DNA of 64,000 nt, taken from positions 1-64,000 of the forward strand of contig JAGVSM010002941.1 in assembly GCA_022494885.1 (NCBI GenBank). Direction: 5' to 3'. The stretch's first letter is position 1. Each line of letters starts with the position of its first letter. The notes beneath the pieces are model-generated. The model worked only from the letters and a program-made list of their open reading frames with translations. It was not told where the DNA came from and searched no databases. The translations under genes were made by a program, and so were the position numbers. Below are positions 20,645-31,049 of this stretch, one piece after another. This stretch comes from Micrasema longulum. Lineage: Eukaryota; Arthropoda; Insecta; Trichoptera; Brachycentridae.

Positions 20645-20895
20645 CTAAATTTTGAGCAACAGTGTTTTGAGTGCATGTTTTCGGGCTGGCTGGATTTGGA
20701 ACAGATGGAAGAGTTGAGGAAATGTCTATGTTTAACCATAGCCAGATTGGTGAATGTTACACAGTGTGTAAAGTGGCCACTTAAACCAGCAAATGACAGA
20801 TCATAAGTCCTGTAAATGCCCAGACTTCCATATTCCCTTCTCTAAAATGTTTTTCTCTCTGCTGCAACTAATTAAGATCTAAATTTGGAGCAGCT
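20645..20895 (-). repeat. R1 repeat, right arm with part of the centre
   Basis: On the minus strand it reads the R1 arm ('gaagtctgggcatttacagg', 'ggtttaagtggccactttac', 'acacactgtgtaacattcacc'). The left limit carries a short R1 left end on + ('gttttgagtgcatg', 'gctggctggatttgg'), so the copy is an internally deleted foldback. Confidence 0.65.
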
Positions 20896-20899
20896 AAGA

Positions 20900-21265
20900 C
20901 GGATCGATGAGTTTTGAACATATATTTTTTTGGGGTAACGGATTATAAAAAAATAAGCCTGTCTTGTTGATTCAACCGAATAATTGATTGAAATGTGCTC
21001 CAAGAGGTAGGAACTATCGATAAGATTGATCAAAATTTTGAATGGAAAATATGTACATAAATTAGAAATACTTTTTCGTTTAGTAAGGAAAAATTTAAAA
21101 AAAAAAAAACTTTGAAAGGAAGGAAAGTCTTTGTATCAGTCAAAATAAATGTGATTTTTATTTTTTGTTATTTGGGATTTTTACAGCCATTACATAAAGA
21201 ATATGTAGAAATATATTACCAATACTAGAGCCAATTTAAAAAATCCACTATAAATCTAACAATAC
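20900..21265. other. No gene seen
   Basis: AT-rich; nothing supported. Confidence 0.4.
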
Positions 21266-21269
21266 ATAA

Positions 21270-21689
21270 TAAACATAATATATTGAGTATTATTCAATCA
21301 AAATCTATAACCTACTTCCACTATCTATTTAAACGATTAGTAAAGAGAAAATGTTTAAAAAAGCCATAAAAAATGGAAAGTGTAGCTAGGTAAAAGTAAA
21401 ATGGATTGGATATTTTTTTAAAGTATCATTAATACACTTTATTTATTTGTCAATGTTTAAAATGTGTAAGTGGAGGCTTAATTTCTAACTGTCTAGGCGC
21501 TCTGTAGCTGCAAGACTTCCTGTTATCTATCTCCTATTTGTTATAGTTTTTGTTTGATCTTAATTGAAAACGAGGAACTAGAATCCCAACCGTCCATGCG
21601 CTCTGTAGCTGCAAGACGTACTGGGATATTTATTAATTGTACAGCGCCCTTGAGGTGATTTTCACAGAAATGGCGCTATATAAATTATC

Positions 21690-21727
<38 letters not shown>

Positions 21728-22045
21728 TATTGTCGCATTCGCCCAAACCTATATTGAATTAACTGCTCCGCAAGTGTATAGCTTATGTTAGATTTTTGTT
21801 ATTTTCATTGTGCGTTTTGTAACATAAATAATATAGATGTACATATATATCTTGTTTTTAAAACTGTGAATATTTTGTTAATTATCTCTGTATATTTAGT
21901 AAGTCTTCTATGTTTATTCTCAAATGTAAAAACATTTCAAAAAAGTATATTGTTAAGTGTCCTCGGCACGGGTAACCCCAGTGAGGTCACGTTATTTTTA
22001 TTATTGTTTATAGTTTGTAAGAGTAAAATATGAATAAATAAATAA
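21270..22045 (+). pseudogene. LINE-B tail interrupted by a SINE-like unit
   Basis: LINE-B sequence runs from about 21270 ('gagtattattcaatcaaaat', 'taacctacttccactatcta') to about 21425 and resumes at 21722 ('attgtcgcattcgccc'), continuing through the UTR motif CCTCGGCACGGGTAACCCCA (21960) to an AATAAATAAATAAA tail. At 42385-42400 the two flanks are contiguous, so 21426-21721 is an insertion. The open frame at 21785-22033 is 3' UTR, not a gene. Confidence 0.8.
21426..21721 (+). mobile_element. SINE-like insertion ending in an L2-type 3' tail and (AT)n
   Basis: The 3' end reads TGTACAGCGCCCTTGAGG, a short spacer, then ATGGCGCTATATAAAT, followed by a pure (AT)n of about 30 bp (21693-21722). A 3' stem of the form 'GCGC..TTGAG..GGCGCTATATAAAT' is the tail used by several LINE/SINE partner families, best known from L2/V-SINE-type elements. 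Within the body 'cgctctgtagctgcaagac' is present twice (21498 and 21600), a tandem duplication of about 100 bp. No clear A or B box is seen. Confidence 0.55.
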
Positions 22046-22569
22046 AATAAAATTTATGGTAGCGAATTATGTGGGTATGCATTTGACGATTATTGTCACA
22101 CTTCAATATCCTTTTTATTCCCAATAACTGTTCACTTCCCACCTCCAGTACACTTGGATAACCCGCCACAGCAAGACCTCGTGTCGTTTATATTATTTCG
22201 TTAAACGTGTGCCGCCTCAAAGGCTTTGTTGCCATCAACCACCAGTGTTCAGATCCAGATCGGGGACATGTTCTAGTGTTGGAGCTGCTCGCAATTGAGT
22301 AGTCGGACTGCAATTCCATCAAGAAGGAACCAGGTTAGTGGCTTCCGTTCCTGATCCATTTCATTTTTTGGGGTTGTGACTGATCGACATTGCATACCGC
22401 TTATCGAGGATATTCGTTTATTTATATATTAAATTTAAAATACAGTCCACTATATCGTAGAAGCTCTAGGGCTTCGCCCCCGCTATTTCTCGAACCGCAC
22501 CCGCGTGGGAATTCGTTGTCCCACCAATTTATATATTTAGGTGTTATTTAGGTGTTCATGGTATTTTTA
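22046..22569. other. No gene; two GC-richer patches
   Basis: 22130-22340 and 22440-22515 are GC-richer and repeat-free within the window. 22331-22338 (CCAG|GTTAGT) resembles a 5' splice site. 22467-22520 contains 'gggcttcgcccccgc'. No frame over 60 codons is present. They could be untranslated exon or transposon 5' sequence, but neither is supported. Confidence 0.35.
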
Positions 22570-23075
22570 TTTTAATTATTTTATTTTATTTTATTAAGAA
22601 AACATACAGTCATACATAATAAGTATTAAAAACAACAATTTTTAACATAAAAGGCCAATTTGGTTTTCCTAAATTATGCAAAAGATAAAAACATTAAATG
22701 TGATATAAAAATTTAAATAAATAAGAAATTCAAGTGAGAAAATAATAATTTTTAACATTTGCGTTTTCCATTGAGTTTATCATTGGTATTAAATAAAAAT
22801 ACTGAATGTACACTCTGAGCCATCCACGTACACACACACATGAACGCACATATAAAACATACACACACATTTACATTACATGCGGCACGTATACATAGCG
22901 TAAACCACTATAGATGTACAATCAGCAACTATCCCAAATAATCAAATCCATGAAGAAATTTACTGTATAAATGCGTGCAGTTAAAAATGTCTACATCAGT
23001 ACTGAGTCCATTATAATTTCTACAGGAACGTCTAATGAATGAATTCGAGGTATAATTGTTTTTACAAGTTGGTAT
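22570..23075 (-). repeat. R3 dispersed repeat, uninterrupted copy
   Basis: Matches 40385-41070 nearly base for base over long blocks ('gagccatccacg', 'catgaacgcacatataaaac', 'caactatcccaaataatc', 'gtctaatgaatgaattcgag'). On the minus strand it ends in an A-rich tract and, near its start, reads SFIRRSCRNYNGL, reminiscent of LINE ORF2 tails, so it may be a minus-strand LINE 3' end. It provides the empty site for the S1 SINE inserted in the other copy. Confidence 0.75.
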
Positions 23076-24111
23076 ATTTATTATTTACTTTTAAATCTGG
23101 AAGTTAGGGCACACAGGGGTGATGTGTGCTCTAATAATAACAATAGTAAAATTGTAAATATTTCTTGTAATATCTTATAAAATACATTATTTACTGCCTT
23201 AGAATGGGAAAGCTATCCCTAGGTAAGCAGTTAAGATGACTCACCAGCAAAAATTAAAAATATGTATGTTTATTTTTACTACTCAATTATTCTATTGTAT
23301 AAATAATTCAACGTAAATTGCTGAAATAAAAATGTTGAAAAAATAAAATAATAAAAAAATCAAAATAATATCAGAAAAAAGTTTACGTAATTGTATGGGT
23401 GTGGCGTTTGTTTTAATGTGTGTGTATGTGTGAATGAAGGAGGATGGTTGCATATGTCAGGGTGCATAAGTATGAAAAATAATAATTTAAAACTTGTATT
23501 TAAATTGAAAAGGTACAGGAAAGATCTTGGTTAGAAGTTTGATTATTTAAAAAAAAAATATATGAAACCTCTTTGAAAACAAAACATAAAATTAAAAAAA
23601 TACAATTTAAGCAATGAAAGATTGAACAGTGTTTACAAGTATAGTTGGTATAAAATAAAGAAGATGAGTATATTAACAACGTAAATTAAAAAAAAAAAAT
23701 ACAAATAAATAAAATATAGGAACAGTGTTAAGAAGTATAGTTGTTATAAAAATAAAAAGATGTTTGTATGAAAAAGCAATATAAAAAAATATAATATAGA
23801 GCTGTGTACTGAAGTATGGTTGGTTTTTAAAAAATATATATTTAAAAAATAAGCTGTAAAAGCTAAATAATAAAAAAATTCAAAATAGAAAAACAAATAA
23901 AATGAAAACATATCAAAGAAATGCAGTTTAAAGGTTCAAAGCTGCAAAGTTATAAAATACAATATAAACAGAATATTAATATTATAAATTCTATTTGATA
24001 TGGAATATATACATTGATATTTAAAATTTACTATATTTAAATATACACTTAATGAATAATGTGCAACGAGTCCCATGGTAGGTTATGATATATTATATTA
24101 TAAATTGTTTT
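23076..24111. other. Low-complexity A-rich region without genes
   Basis: Dominated by A-rich runs and degenerate AAATAAA/TATAAAA words. A loosely repeated unit 'agtatagttg-tataaaat' occurs at 23638, 23735 and 23811, about 80-95 bp apart, which may be a decayed tandem array. No open frame. Confidence 0.5.
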
Positions 24112-24335
24112 TCGGCCACGTGGTGTAATGGTCAGTGCGTTTGCCTACCATGCGAGAGGTCTCAGATTGAAATCCCGACATGGTTGAAGTGAAATATTTT
24201 TTTCAAAAAGGGATTGGTACCTGAAGTGTAAGACTGATCATCTTACCTTCATGTAATAAAAATGATCAAGACTCACTGCGATTGGTGCAGTACCCTATAC
24301 ACCATTAGGTGCGGACAGGAAATGTTGATGATGAT
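24112..24335 (+). mobile_element. SINE S2, most complete copy
   Basis: The tRNA-like head 'cggccacgtggtgtaatgg' carries the A box; TTGCCTACCATGCGAGAGG resembles the anticodon arm of tRNA-Gly; the B box at about 24163 has decayed to CAGATTGAAATCC. The body has 'ggattggtacctgaagtg' and 'gactgatcatcttacc', and the end 'caccattaggtgcggacagg' with a (GATGAT) tail. It is the reference for the S2 family in this window. It is not a functional tRNA gene, since the acceptor stem does not pair. Confidence 0.8.
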
Positions 24336-24400
24336 AAACTGGTTGTTTTAAAATTTTCAATTATTGAAAACATTTTACAAATATTAACGATTGCGAACTG

Positions 24401-24500
24401 GCGGCCTCCGCGGTGTAGTGGTTAGGGACTCACACATGAATGGTTCTGGGTCCGATTCCCGGTGATGATTTCGTGGCTGAAACCAGCGGTCAACTTATTA
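24401..24500 (+). mobile_element. SINE S1-type head, truncated
   Basis: 'ggcggcctccgcggtgtagt' (A box) and GGGTCCGATTCCCGG (B box, 24448-24462) match the S1 head at 40688. The body diverges after about 24475 ('gatttcgtggctgaaaccag'), so this is either a truncated S1 or a related family. It lies only 65 bp after the S2 copy. Confidence 0.6.
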
Positions 24501-24609
24501 TGTATTAAATTAATATATAAACGTGTAAGAGATATATTAAAAATGATATAAAATATGTACTGTACCTACTGACGAGCTGTAAATGTGCAGTTCTGTGGCA
24601 TATATATAT

Positions 24610-25310
24610 AAGTAACTAGCGGACCCGACAGACGTTGTCCTGCTCGAACGTTGGTTTACCTGCTACGAGTATTATCTTGGAAAAATAATTTTCATTGATA
24701 AGAAGGTACCAAAGTACTTGTTTGTGATTAAATTCAAAAACTAAAAATTGTTAATATTAAAAAAATATTGAATTTTAGTAGGTACTTGTTTATGGTTGAA
24801 TTCCAAAACATAAAATAAATATTTTTTCAAATATAGTATTCTTTTTGCAAACGTCAAACTCCGGTCGTCTCACCAACAAAGGGGTGTACTTATGTAGGAA
24901 TACGATTTTTAAAAATGTATTGAATTTAATATTATTTTAGCGTTACCAAAAGTCCAATAAAAAGAAACAAATAGGCAGAAATTATAAGGAATTTAAGGGA
25001 ATCTGATTGAGATCCACAAACAACAAATAATGCTGTTTGTAAACATTCAAAAACAAACTTTTTTTATACACAAAAAAATCATTTCTTTCCATTTTTTTTT
25101 GAAAATGCATTCTCCTCGATTGCAACCCAGGGAGATCGATAAATAAAACATTTATGCTCCTTACTTTTTTTTTACATATTCTATTGAAGATTTTAATATC
25201 TACGAACACGCACATCGCAAAGATCTATATTTCTCTGAAAACCGCACGTTAATCGGTTAAGCCGTTTAGGAGGAGTACGGTGACATCACACGGACAGAGG
25301 AATTGTGTTT
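24610..25310 (+). repeat. R7 dispersed repeat, copy 2
   Basis: Starts 'actagcggacccgacagac' and ends 'aatcggttaagccgtttagg' plus a short tail. It is colinear with 16700-17430 through 'tattctttttgcaaacgtca' and 'aattataaggaatttaaggg'. A minus-strand 77-codon frame (24982-25215) is a shadow of the repeat. The terminal phrases are widespread in arthropod repeats, but I do not assign a class. Confidence 0.7.
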
Positions 25311-25915
25311 ATAAAGATTGTTAAAATGTGCAAATACACATTAATTTTTCTAAATAACTTTATTTCCATTATGTGTTTTCCTTTGCCTTGTTTAAACATG
25401 GCCACTTTGTATACCATTTACCATGTTTCAAGCGCCGTGTGTCGCCGTTATTTAGATGTGTCGCCGTATTTAGACGTGTCGCCTTATTTATTTACGAAAC
25501 CCAAATTTATTGTAACGCTTACATACTCGTACATATATGAACACAGCGCTGCTGTGACACTATATTTATTATGTACATGTTTGTTATTTACGGTTGGAAA
25601 TTGACAAAACCAGCACAGAGAGAGAAATGTTCAACTTCGCTCAGCTAAATTTTGAAACTTGTACAATATTTGCATAGGTTTAACCTTTACCGCGTGCTTT
25701 TTTTTAATCCGCGTTACTTGAATTATTTACTTATTTATATGTTACCTTTACAAATATTGAAAAATGTACCCTCATAAAATCCTCCAGAGGAATGTCAAAA
25801 ACCTAGCACACAGATACTTATTGGTACGTACGGTATCTGTCGCCGAATGTTTGTGTGTTAGAAAATTTCCCAGCAATTTTTTTTTTTTTTTTAATTTGAA
25901 AATTTATAAACCCTT
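25311..25915. other. No gene; small internal triplication
   Basis: Around 25438-25490 the words 'tcgccgttatttagatgtg', 'tcgccgtatttagacgtg' and 'tcgccttatttatttacg' form a three-unit tandem repeat of about 18-20 bp. A T-run lies at 25878. The 99-codon frame at 25305-25604 spans the triplication and has no recognisable domain. Confidence 0.45.
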
Positions 25916-25919
25916 ACGA

Positions 25920-26110
25920 ATTATTACATTCGTTTTACAAAAAATAGTGTTACAGTTTTCATTCATACTCTTTTGTTCAAAATAATATTTTTTACATCTT
26001 TTGAAAAGTTTGTCTTTTGTTTAGTTTTGTCTGGTAGTTTATTGTATAATTTCAGTCCCTGGTTCAATAGTCCTTATTTTTTCTTGTCTTGTTTTAGAAA
26101 GTTGCATATA
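25920..26110 (-). pseudogene. LINE tail fragment on minus
   Basis: The minus strand reads EPGTEIIQ and TTRQN-TK followed by a K-rich end, the same blocks as the + strand fragment at 9085-9310. It abuts the next LINE tail (26142-27060) in the same orientation. Confidence 0.55.
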
Positions 26111-26141
26111 GTTTTTTTATTTTATTTATTAAATCACACAA

Positions 26142-27060
26142 TTTTTTTTTGTACTCCCAGGAGTTACAACAAACTCATTTTGGGACAGAAAAATATTTAC
26201 ATAAAGGTATGTTAACAATAATAATATAGCAACAAATAGTAATAAAGTAACAAGTAATAATATGTACATAAAAACTGAAATAAGATAGCAAGCAAATATA
26301 TGATACAAATCATATATCCGCTTGCCATCCTTTAAACAATCCATAATAAAAATAAAAAATAAAAATAATATATTTACATATTCCAAGAAAGAAATATTTA
26401 AGGGAAAAAAAAGAACTTAAAACTAAATTTCACCCTCCACGTACCTCCTCAAGTAGTAATTTTTTTAATGAATACAGTTATTTATCGACGTTCTATAGAA
26501 CTCCGGTAGCCTGTTGTACTCACTACAAGCAAGGTATAGCAGAGAACTTAGACCATACCTTATCGTGCGTGATCCAGGTACGTGAATATTTTGACGCTGT
26601 CGCGTATTATACTGATGGACGTCACGATTAAAGGTATAGCCAATATTAGTCAGAGAGTCTTTATTTACACCTTGAAGCACCGTTTTTGCAATCTCATAAT
26701 ACGGTATGACCAAAAATGGGAGAATGTCAGTAAGTTTGTAAATGTCTCTGACATGCGTTTCCATTGGTATACCGTATATGTTTCTTATAGCTATATTTTG
26801 TATTACTTGTATTTCTGATACACAGATGATATCTGATATTCTCGTGTTATGTCCATGTTGACTACAGTTTTTTACAAGTTTTAGTTCTTCGTCTACAATT
26901 ACATTAGTAGTTAATGATTCTAGTTGAAAGAGTTTAGTTACATTTAATTGCTTATTTTGTTTTAAAAGTTCTCTAGTTGCAGTTAGATAGGGAAGGTCAT
27001 ATACTAACTTTAATATATTATTTTATTGTCTTTGTAGTCTGTTTATGTCATTTTGATATC
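26142..27060 (-). pseudogene. LINE-C tail with 3' UTR on minus
   Basis: Read on minus from 27060: LKLVYDLPYLTATRELLKQ, then KLFQLESLTTNVIVDEELK, then IRNIYGIPMETHVRDIYKL, ILPFLVIPYYEIAKTVLQG, DVHQYNTRQRQNIHV, and RYGLSSLLYLACSEYNRLP. These are the ordered C-terminal blocks of a non-LTR ORF2 over about 190 codons, with the last 99 codons open (26465-26764). The UTR ends in GTAACTCCTGGGAGTAC and a poly(A) of about 10 (26142-26151 as T). RT catalytic motifs are missing through 5' truncation. Confidence 0.8.
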
Positions 27061-27084
27061 CTGTTGCCCATAGTAGTAGATGAA

Positions 27085-27118
27085 TGAAACGAGGCCTCAT
27101 GTAACCGGCCTCGTTTCA
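27085..27118. repeat. Perfect 12-bp GC-rich inverted repeat with 10-nt loop
   Basis: TGAAACGAGGCC (27085-27096) and GGCCTCGTTTCA (27107-27118) pair perfectly. The hairpin lies just beyond the 5' truncation point of the LINE at 27060. It could be a rearrangement scar or the terminus of the neighbouring repeat. Confidence 0.75.
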
Positions 27119-27300
27119 TCTTTCCCGAGGGAGTGAGATGTTTTTGCGGGATAAAAAGTAACATGTGACACTTGCCAGCTCTCCAGATATCTCTATGCAA
27201 AAAATCGTGTTGATCGGTGGATCCGTTCCTACGTGAAAGAAACACAAACAAACACACAAAATTTTCGCATTTATAGCGTGCGTGTTTAGCGCTTTGTAAC
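27119..27300 (-). repeat. Repeat end of the 'atccgttcctacgtg' type
   Basis: 'aaaatcgtgttgatcggtgg', 'atccgttcctacgtgaaaga' and a CAAACAAACACACAAA tail resemble the end of R7-like arthropod repeats (compare 'aatcggttaagccgtttagg' at 25250). Single copy here. Confidence 0.4.
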
Positions 27301-27319
27301 TTTCTCTATTTAAATGACA

Positions 27320-28410
27320 GCCGTCCTTCTTTGGAAAACGATAGTGATGCATCCTCAGAGTAATATTGCGCCAAGCTATAGAGGAGCCCAAACGTAGGAA
27401 AACCATTCTACGACTATTGGGTGTTAAGTTAGCTACAGTTCGTAGCAAAACAATGGGCCTTACTCAGCTCGAGAATTGCCAAATAAATATTAATTTGCAT
27501 TGTAAATACTTTTAAATATGCACCTGTGTATTTATTATTGCAGGGTTATTAAAATTTAATTTTCTGTTATTCGCCCATATTTATTTTATAAAACTGAAAA
27601 TACATGTGTGTTTTAAAAAAAGTTATTTATTCATTTAATTCACAATATATGTACTTATGTAACATTTATTGAGACATAAATCCCACCTCCATGGAACCAA
27701 AGTCCTGTGTTGAGTTTGTTTGTTTGTCCGTCATATCTCCGAAACGGTGAGTCGTAGCGGCCTTGGACACGTCATTTTAGATGCAATTTCAAGGTTAACA
27801 TTGCTGTTTTTGAGTAAAATTTTAATCGACCTCTACTCGATAAAAACTCAAACTTTACATGGATGCCTAGTGCGGTCCCGACATATTGCCCGTAATCAAC
27901 TGTCATTATCAGCAGTAAACATACTTTAATTCACAAATTTATCCCCTAAATTCAGAGAAAATAGTATCTGAAGTAAATATGTTAATATAAGAAAAGTTTT
28001 TAAGCAACATAATATACGTGTCGGGACAATAAATCCCAAAAATCAATGTTAATCATGGGAAAATATTCGAAATCAATTACCTGAGAAAACTGTATCCTTT
28101 AACACCTTTGACGCTCCTACTGTTGCAACCAAACATACTGCAATTCATCATGGTCGATTTTTATTTACTATAACGTAAATATCCAAGTTATTTACAAACA
28201 ATGCCAAGCACAGCTACAAAAGCATTTGATCGAACCGTTATGTTTATGTTGTCAAACAAAACACAATAGCCACCAATTGGTTGCTAACCAACAAACCAAC
28301 ATCGCTCGCGTTCTATGAAACATAGTGATCGGGTTTCTCTATAGGTTCACGCATTATTACTCTGAGGATGCATTACTTAATAAAAAGACTGGAAAACAGC
28401 TTTTCAGGTG
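27320..28410. repeat. Possible DNA element bounded by diverged 40-bp inverted repeats
   Basis: 27347-27390 ('atgcatcctcagagtaatat', then 'ctatagaggagcc') is mirrored by 28330-28372 ('cctataggttcacgcat', 'tattactctgaggatgcat'). The arms lie about 1 kb apart. The interior (27660-27790) holds 'tccgtcatatctccgaaacg' and 'tgagtcgtagcggccttgg', typical of dispersed repeats, but no transposase. A shared 'ggaaaac' just outside both arms may mark the true ends. Confidence 0.5.
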
Positions 28411-28421
28411 AATGTATAGTC

Positions 28422-28640
28422 TTATACGGGATCACTACAGTTGGCCACATCTCCCACCCTTCCAGATTGTGGGAGGGCTCCAGTAGGTAGCTGCTTTCCT
28501 CGCAGTTTTTTGACCCTCAGACTTTTCAGCCAGAGATCGTCGTTTGCCACGTTTCCCTCTTTTACGTCTCCTTTCCATACATCTCTTTCGCTGGCGAGAT
28601 CTTCCCATTGATCAACGTCCATGTAAAAAGTCTTCATGTC
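28422..28640 (-). pseudogene. Possible LINE-F-type tail on minus
   Basis: A minus frame of 71 codons contains DQWEDLASERDVWKGDV, similar in form to the 'W-x-x-x-A-x-D-R-x-x-W' end of non-LTR ORF2 proteins of the LINE-F kind (31.1-31.6 kb). GC content is higher than in the surroundings. The assignment is tentative. Confidence 0.35.
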
Positions 28641-28993
28641 ACGTTTACATACATCTTAAAATCGCAATCTCTAACCGCCGTGGGATCTTTTGGCACCACA
28701 AAGTACATTGTGAAAAGGATAAAATCAAACGGTGTCGTAATAAGATGGTATTGTTGAGGTATCATTAAATGGTTGCCTTAATTTAAATACAACAAAAGTA
28801 AAAGATAACTTTACAGGAGGCAATAAAAACTTTGTAAATCAGTGATTATATATGAAGCATTAGTGTTTTTTTTTTTTTTACCAAAAATTTTGATTTTAAG
28901 GCAGTGGTTTCTAACATGGAAGGCGCGCTTCTGAGGGAAGGCGTAAACTGTTTCCAGGGGACGCGCCAAAAATAAAAAAATAAAATTGATAGA
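28641..28993. other. No gene seen
   Basis: AT-rich with a T-run at 28866. 28909-28975 ('ggaaggcgcgcttctgagg', 'ccaggggacgcgcc') is a GC-richer patch, single copy, no call. Confidence 0.4.
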
Positions 28994-29395
28994 ACTATCA
29001 TGTGAACCATGAATCTAACTCTGAATTACTTGATAAGTTGGAACGACCGCAGAATGTTTGTATACGTTATATCTTTGATCTTCGAAAATTTGACCACATC
29101 ACCGAATATCGCAGGCAACTACACCGGCTCAATATCAGGCATAGGAAACATTTCTATTCTTTCACTTCTTCACAATATTTTAAATAATCCAACTTCGCCT
29201 GTTTATTTGAGAGAGCTATTTCAACCTCTATCACAACACGGACTATCTCTTCGTTTTAGTAACGAGAGAACCCTTTTAATACCCTTTCATTGCTTTATTT
29301 TTCTTGCCTCCTCTTTCACAGTAGTAGCTGCTTGATTGTACAATAATCTACCCACCCTTTTCTTAATTTACAAAGGTTGTGTAAAAAATAAAGTT
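28994..29395 (+). pseudogene. LINE-A tail, third copy
   Basis: Reads LLDKLERPQNVCIRYIFDL, then RKFDHITEYRRQLHRLNIR, then (frameshifted) FQPLSQHGLSLRFSNERTL and LIPFHCFIF. It is colinear with QLDKLERLQNTCIRYIFGL and RRQLKWLKIR at 10.4 kb. One frameshift divides the two overlapping frames. 5'-truncated, no catalytic domain. Confidence 0.75.
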
Positions 29396-29544
29396 CTCAA
29401 TTTTTTTTCCCAAATCCCAAATCAGTTTCTTTAGTAACTCCTGGGAGTATAATATGTACATTTTGTATTATGTTTTAAAGTTAATTGAAAAAAAAAATAT
29501 ATAAAAAAAATAACATTTACTTTTATGTCGTCTAAATCTGATAT

Positions 29545-29980
29545 TGGATGAAGAAAATTTAATTCCAGATCACCAGTTTGGATCAAGAGCACGTCGCTCC
29601 ACCATCGAGCAAATAATTCACCGATGCCTGAAAAAATAAGAGTGATGCCCTTCGGGCTGTTTTGAATATACAACAAACTTTTGATAAAGTCTGGCATGAA
29701 GGGCTGTTGTTTAAACTCAAACATTAGCTGCCAATAGAGAATTCGATCCTGAGTATTCTTTTAAATGCGATGATATTTCTTCACAGCGTATCAAACATCT
29801 GTTATTTCAGTGCCCATTTTTTAGTTTACAAAGCCATAATCTTAAAGCAGAATGCAGGAAAGATGGAATATGCTTAACAAATATTCACACTGTCGTTAAA
29901 AGTAGTTATCACGCGCCATTGTACTTAGACTTTGCAACAATTGTGATTGGACTCATAAAGGTGATAAACTAAAATCAATG
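29545..29980 (+). pseudogene. LINE-E: RT palm segment joined to zinc-knuckle tail
   Basis: 29555-29735 encodes, with stops, IPDHQFGSRARRSTIEQII and, in another frame, AVLNIQQTFDKVWHEGLLF. These are RT motifs 2 and 3 of Jockey/R1-like ORF2 (consensus LIPDHQFGFRxxHSTxEQ and FLDxxxAFDxVWHxGLL). The aspartate expected before the 'QAFDKVW' block is N. At 29755-29835 EYSFKCDD..SQRIKHLLFQCPFF matches the Cys/His tail also seen at 37130-37360. The segment between (palm YxDD through thumb) is deleted. Non-functional. Confidence 0.75.
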
Positions 29981-31049
29981 ATCAAATATCCTATTTCCAA
30001 GGTAAACAATAACTACTTTTTACGAGTACCTTGGCCTTGTACATGTCACGTATGGCTTCTTAATACAGGGGTCCAAATATATATATTTTTTAAAAACAAT
30101 TTGCACCGGTTATACGGTTAAGTGGCGGACTAATTGCCACTGGCAATCTCTTACGGTCAAACCAAATATTATTTTTCTAGAAAAAGCTCACCCTTTACGT
30201 GCGTAGCTTTTTAATTTCTGAAAAGGTATAAAAAGAAACAGTGAGTTTCTTCTATCTATTTTTTTTTTAAGAAATTTTGTTTCCAAAATGTTTCCATGGA
30301 GATGAGATCTTTTCTATTATGTTTCGGCCAAGAAATTGCTTTTTAATATGATTTATTATCTTATTCCAACATATGGGAACATAATATGTTTTATTTTCTA
30401 CTTTCATCAAACATATATCTAGTATTTTTGTCTTGTAACGAAATTGAAAAGTGTGTGTGCCCTATTTTTGTCTTATACACATTATTACGTTACAAAAGGC
30501 ACACTTATCAAAAAATATTATGAGCGGGAAAGTACCCGAATTTCGGAAACCATTTTGTTTTCATGGCGTAGAATTAAAAATGTGGTACTAATGATGTACG
30601 ACTTGGCATTTATTGAACTAATGGGAAAATATGAATTTGAGAAAAATGTGAAAAACCAGACGTTGGTTAGAACCGCATGGCGTTTTTCATTGTTAGTTCA
30701 TTATTACAGAAAATCATATCATTTTGATATTTTACCTTGGGTTTCGTGATCTTCTAAGACACACGTCTATCGGAATAAAAAATAAACACATTTACTTCAA
30801 ACGTTCTAAATGAACCAATTCGCAAAAGCAACAAAAATACTTAGCGAAAGGTTATTTCTGATGTGGATTTCTAAAATTATATCGACCGACGTGCGATGTT
30901 TACTCTCGTAAATACGAAACATTTGTATGGTAAAAATGAGATAAGTTAACATCCAATTGACGTGGATCATTTTTTTTTAAATGCACCGGTATATTTAAAA
31001 TATTATGTTAGTTGTTGATTACACTAGTAAATAATGTGAAGCGTGTTAA
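29981..31049. other. No supported gene
   Basis: AT-rich. A 101-codon + frame at 30444-30749 has a leucine/tyrosine-rich composition with no recognisable domain and no second copy in the window. It could be chance. 30095-30170 has 'caccggttatacggttaag' and a small inverted AATTGCCACTGGCAAT (30141-30156). Confidence 0.4.

Noticed and set aside
22170..22340. First exon with splice donor
   Set aside because: CCAG|GTTAGT is a moderate donor match but there is no TATA or initiator in position and no linked coding exon.
24112..24190. tRNA-Gly-like sequence as a functional tRNA gene
   Set aside because: Only the A/B-box and anticodon-arm region look tRNA-like; the acceptor stem does not close and the sequence runs into a body shared with other S2 SINE copies.
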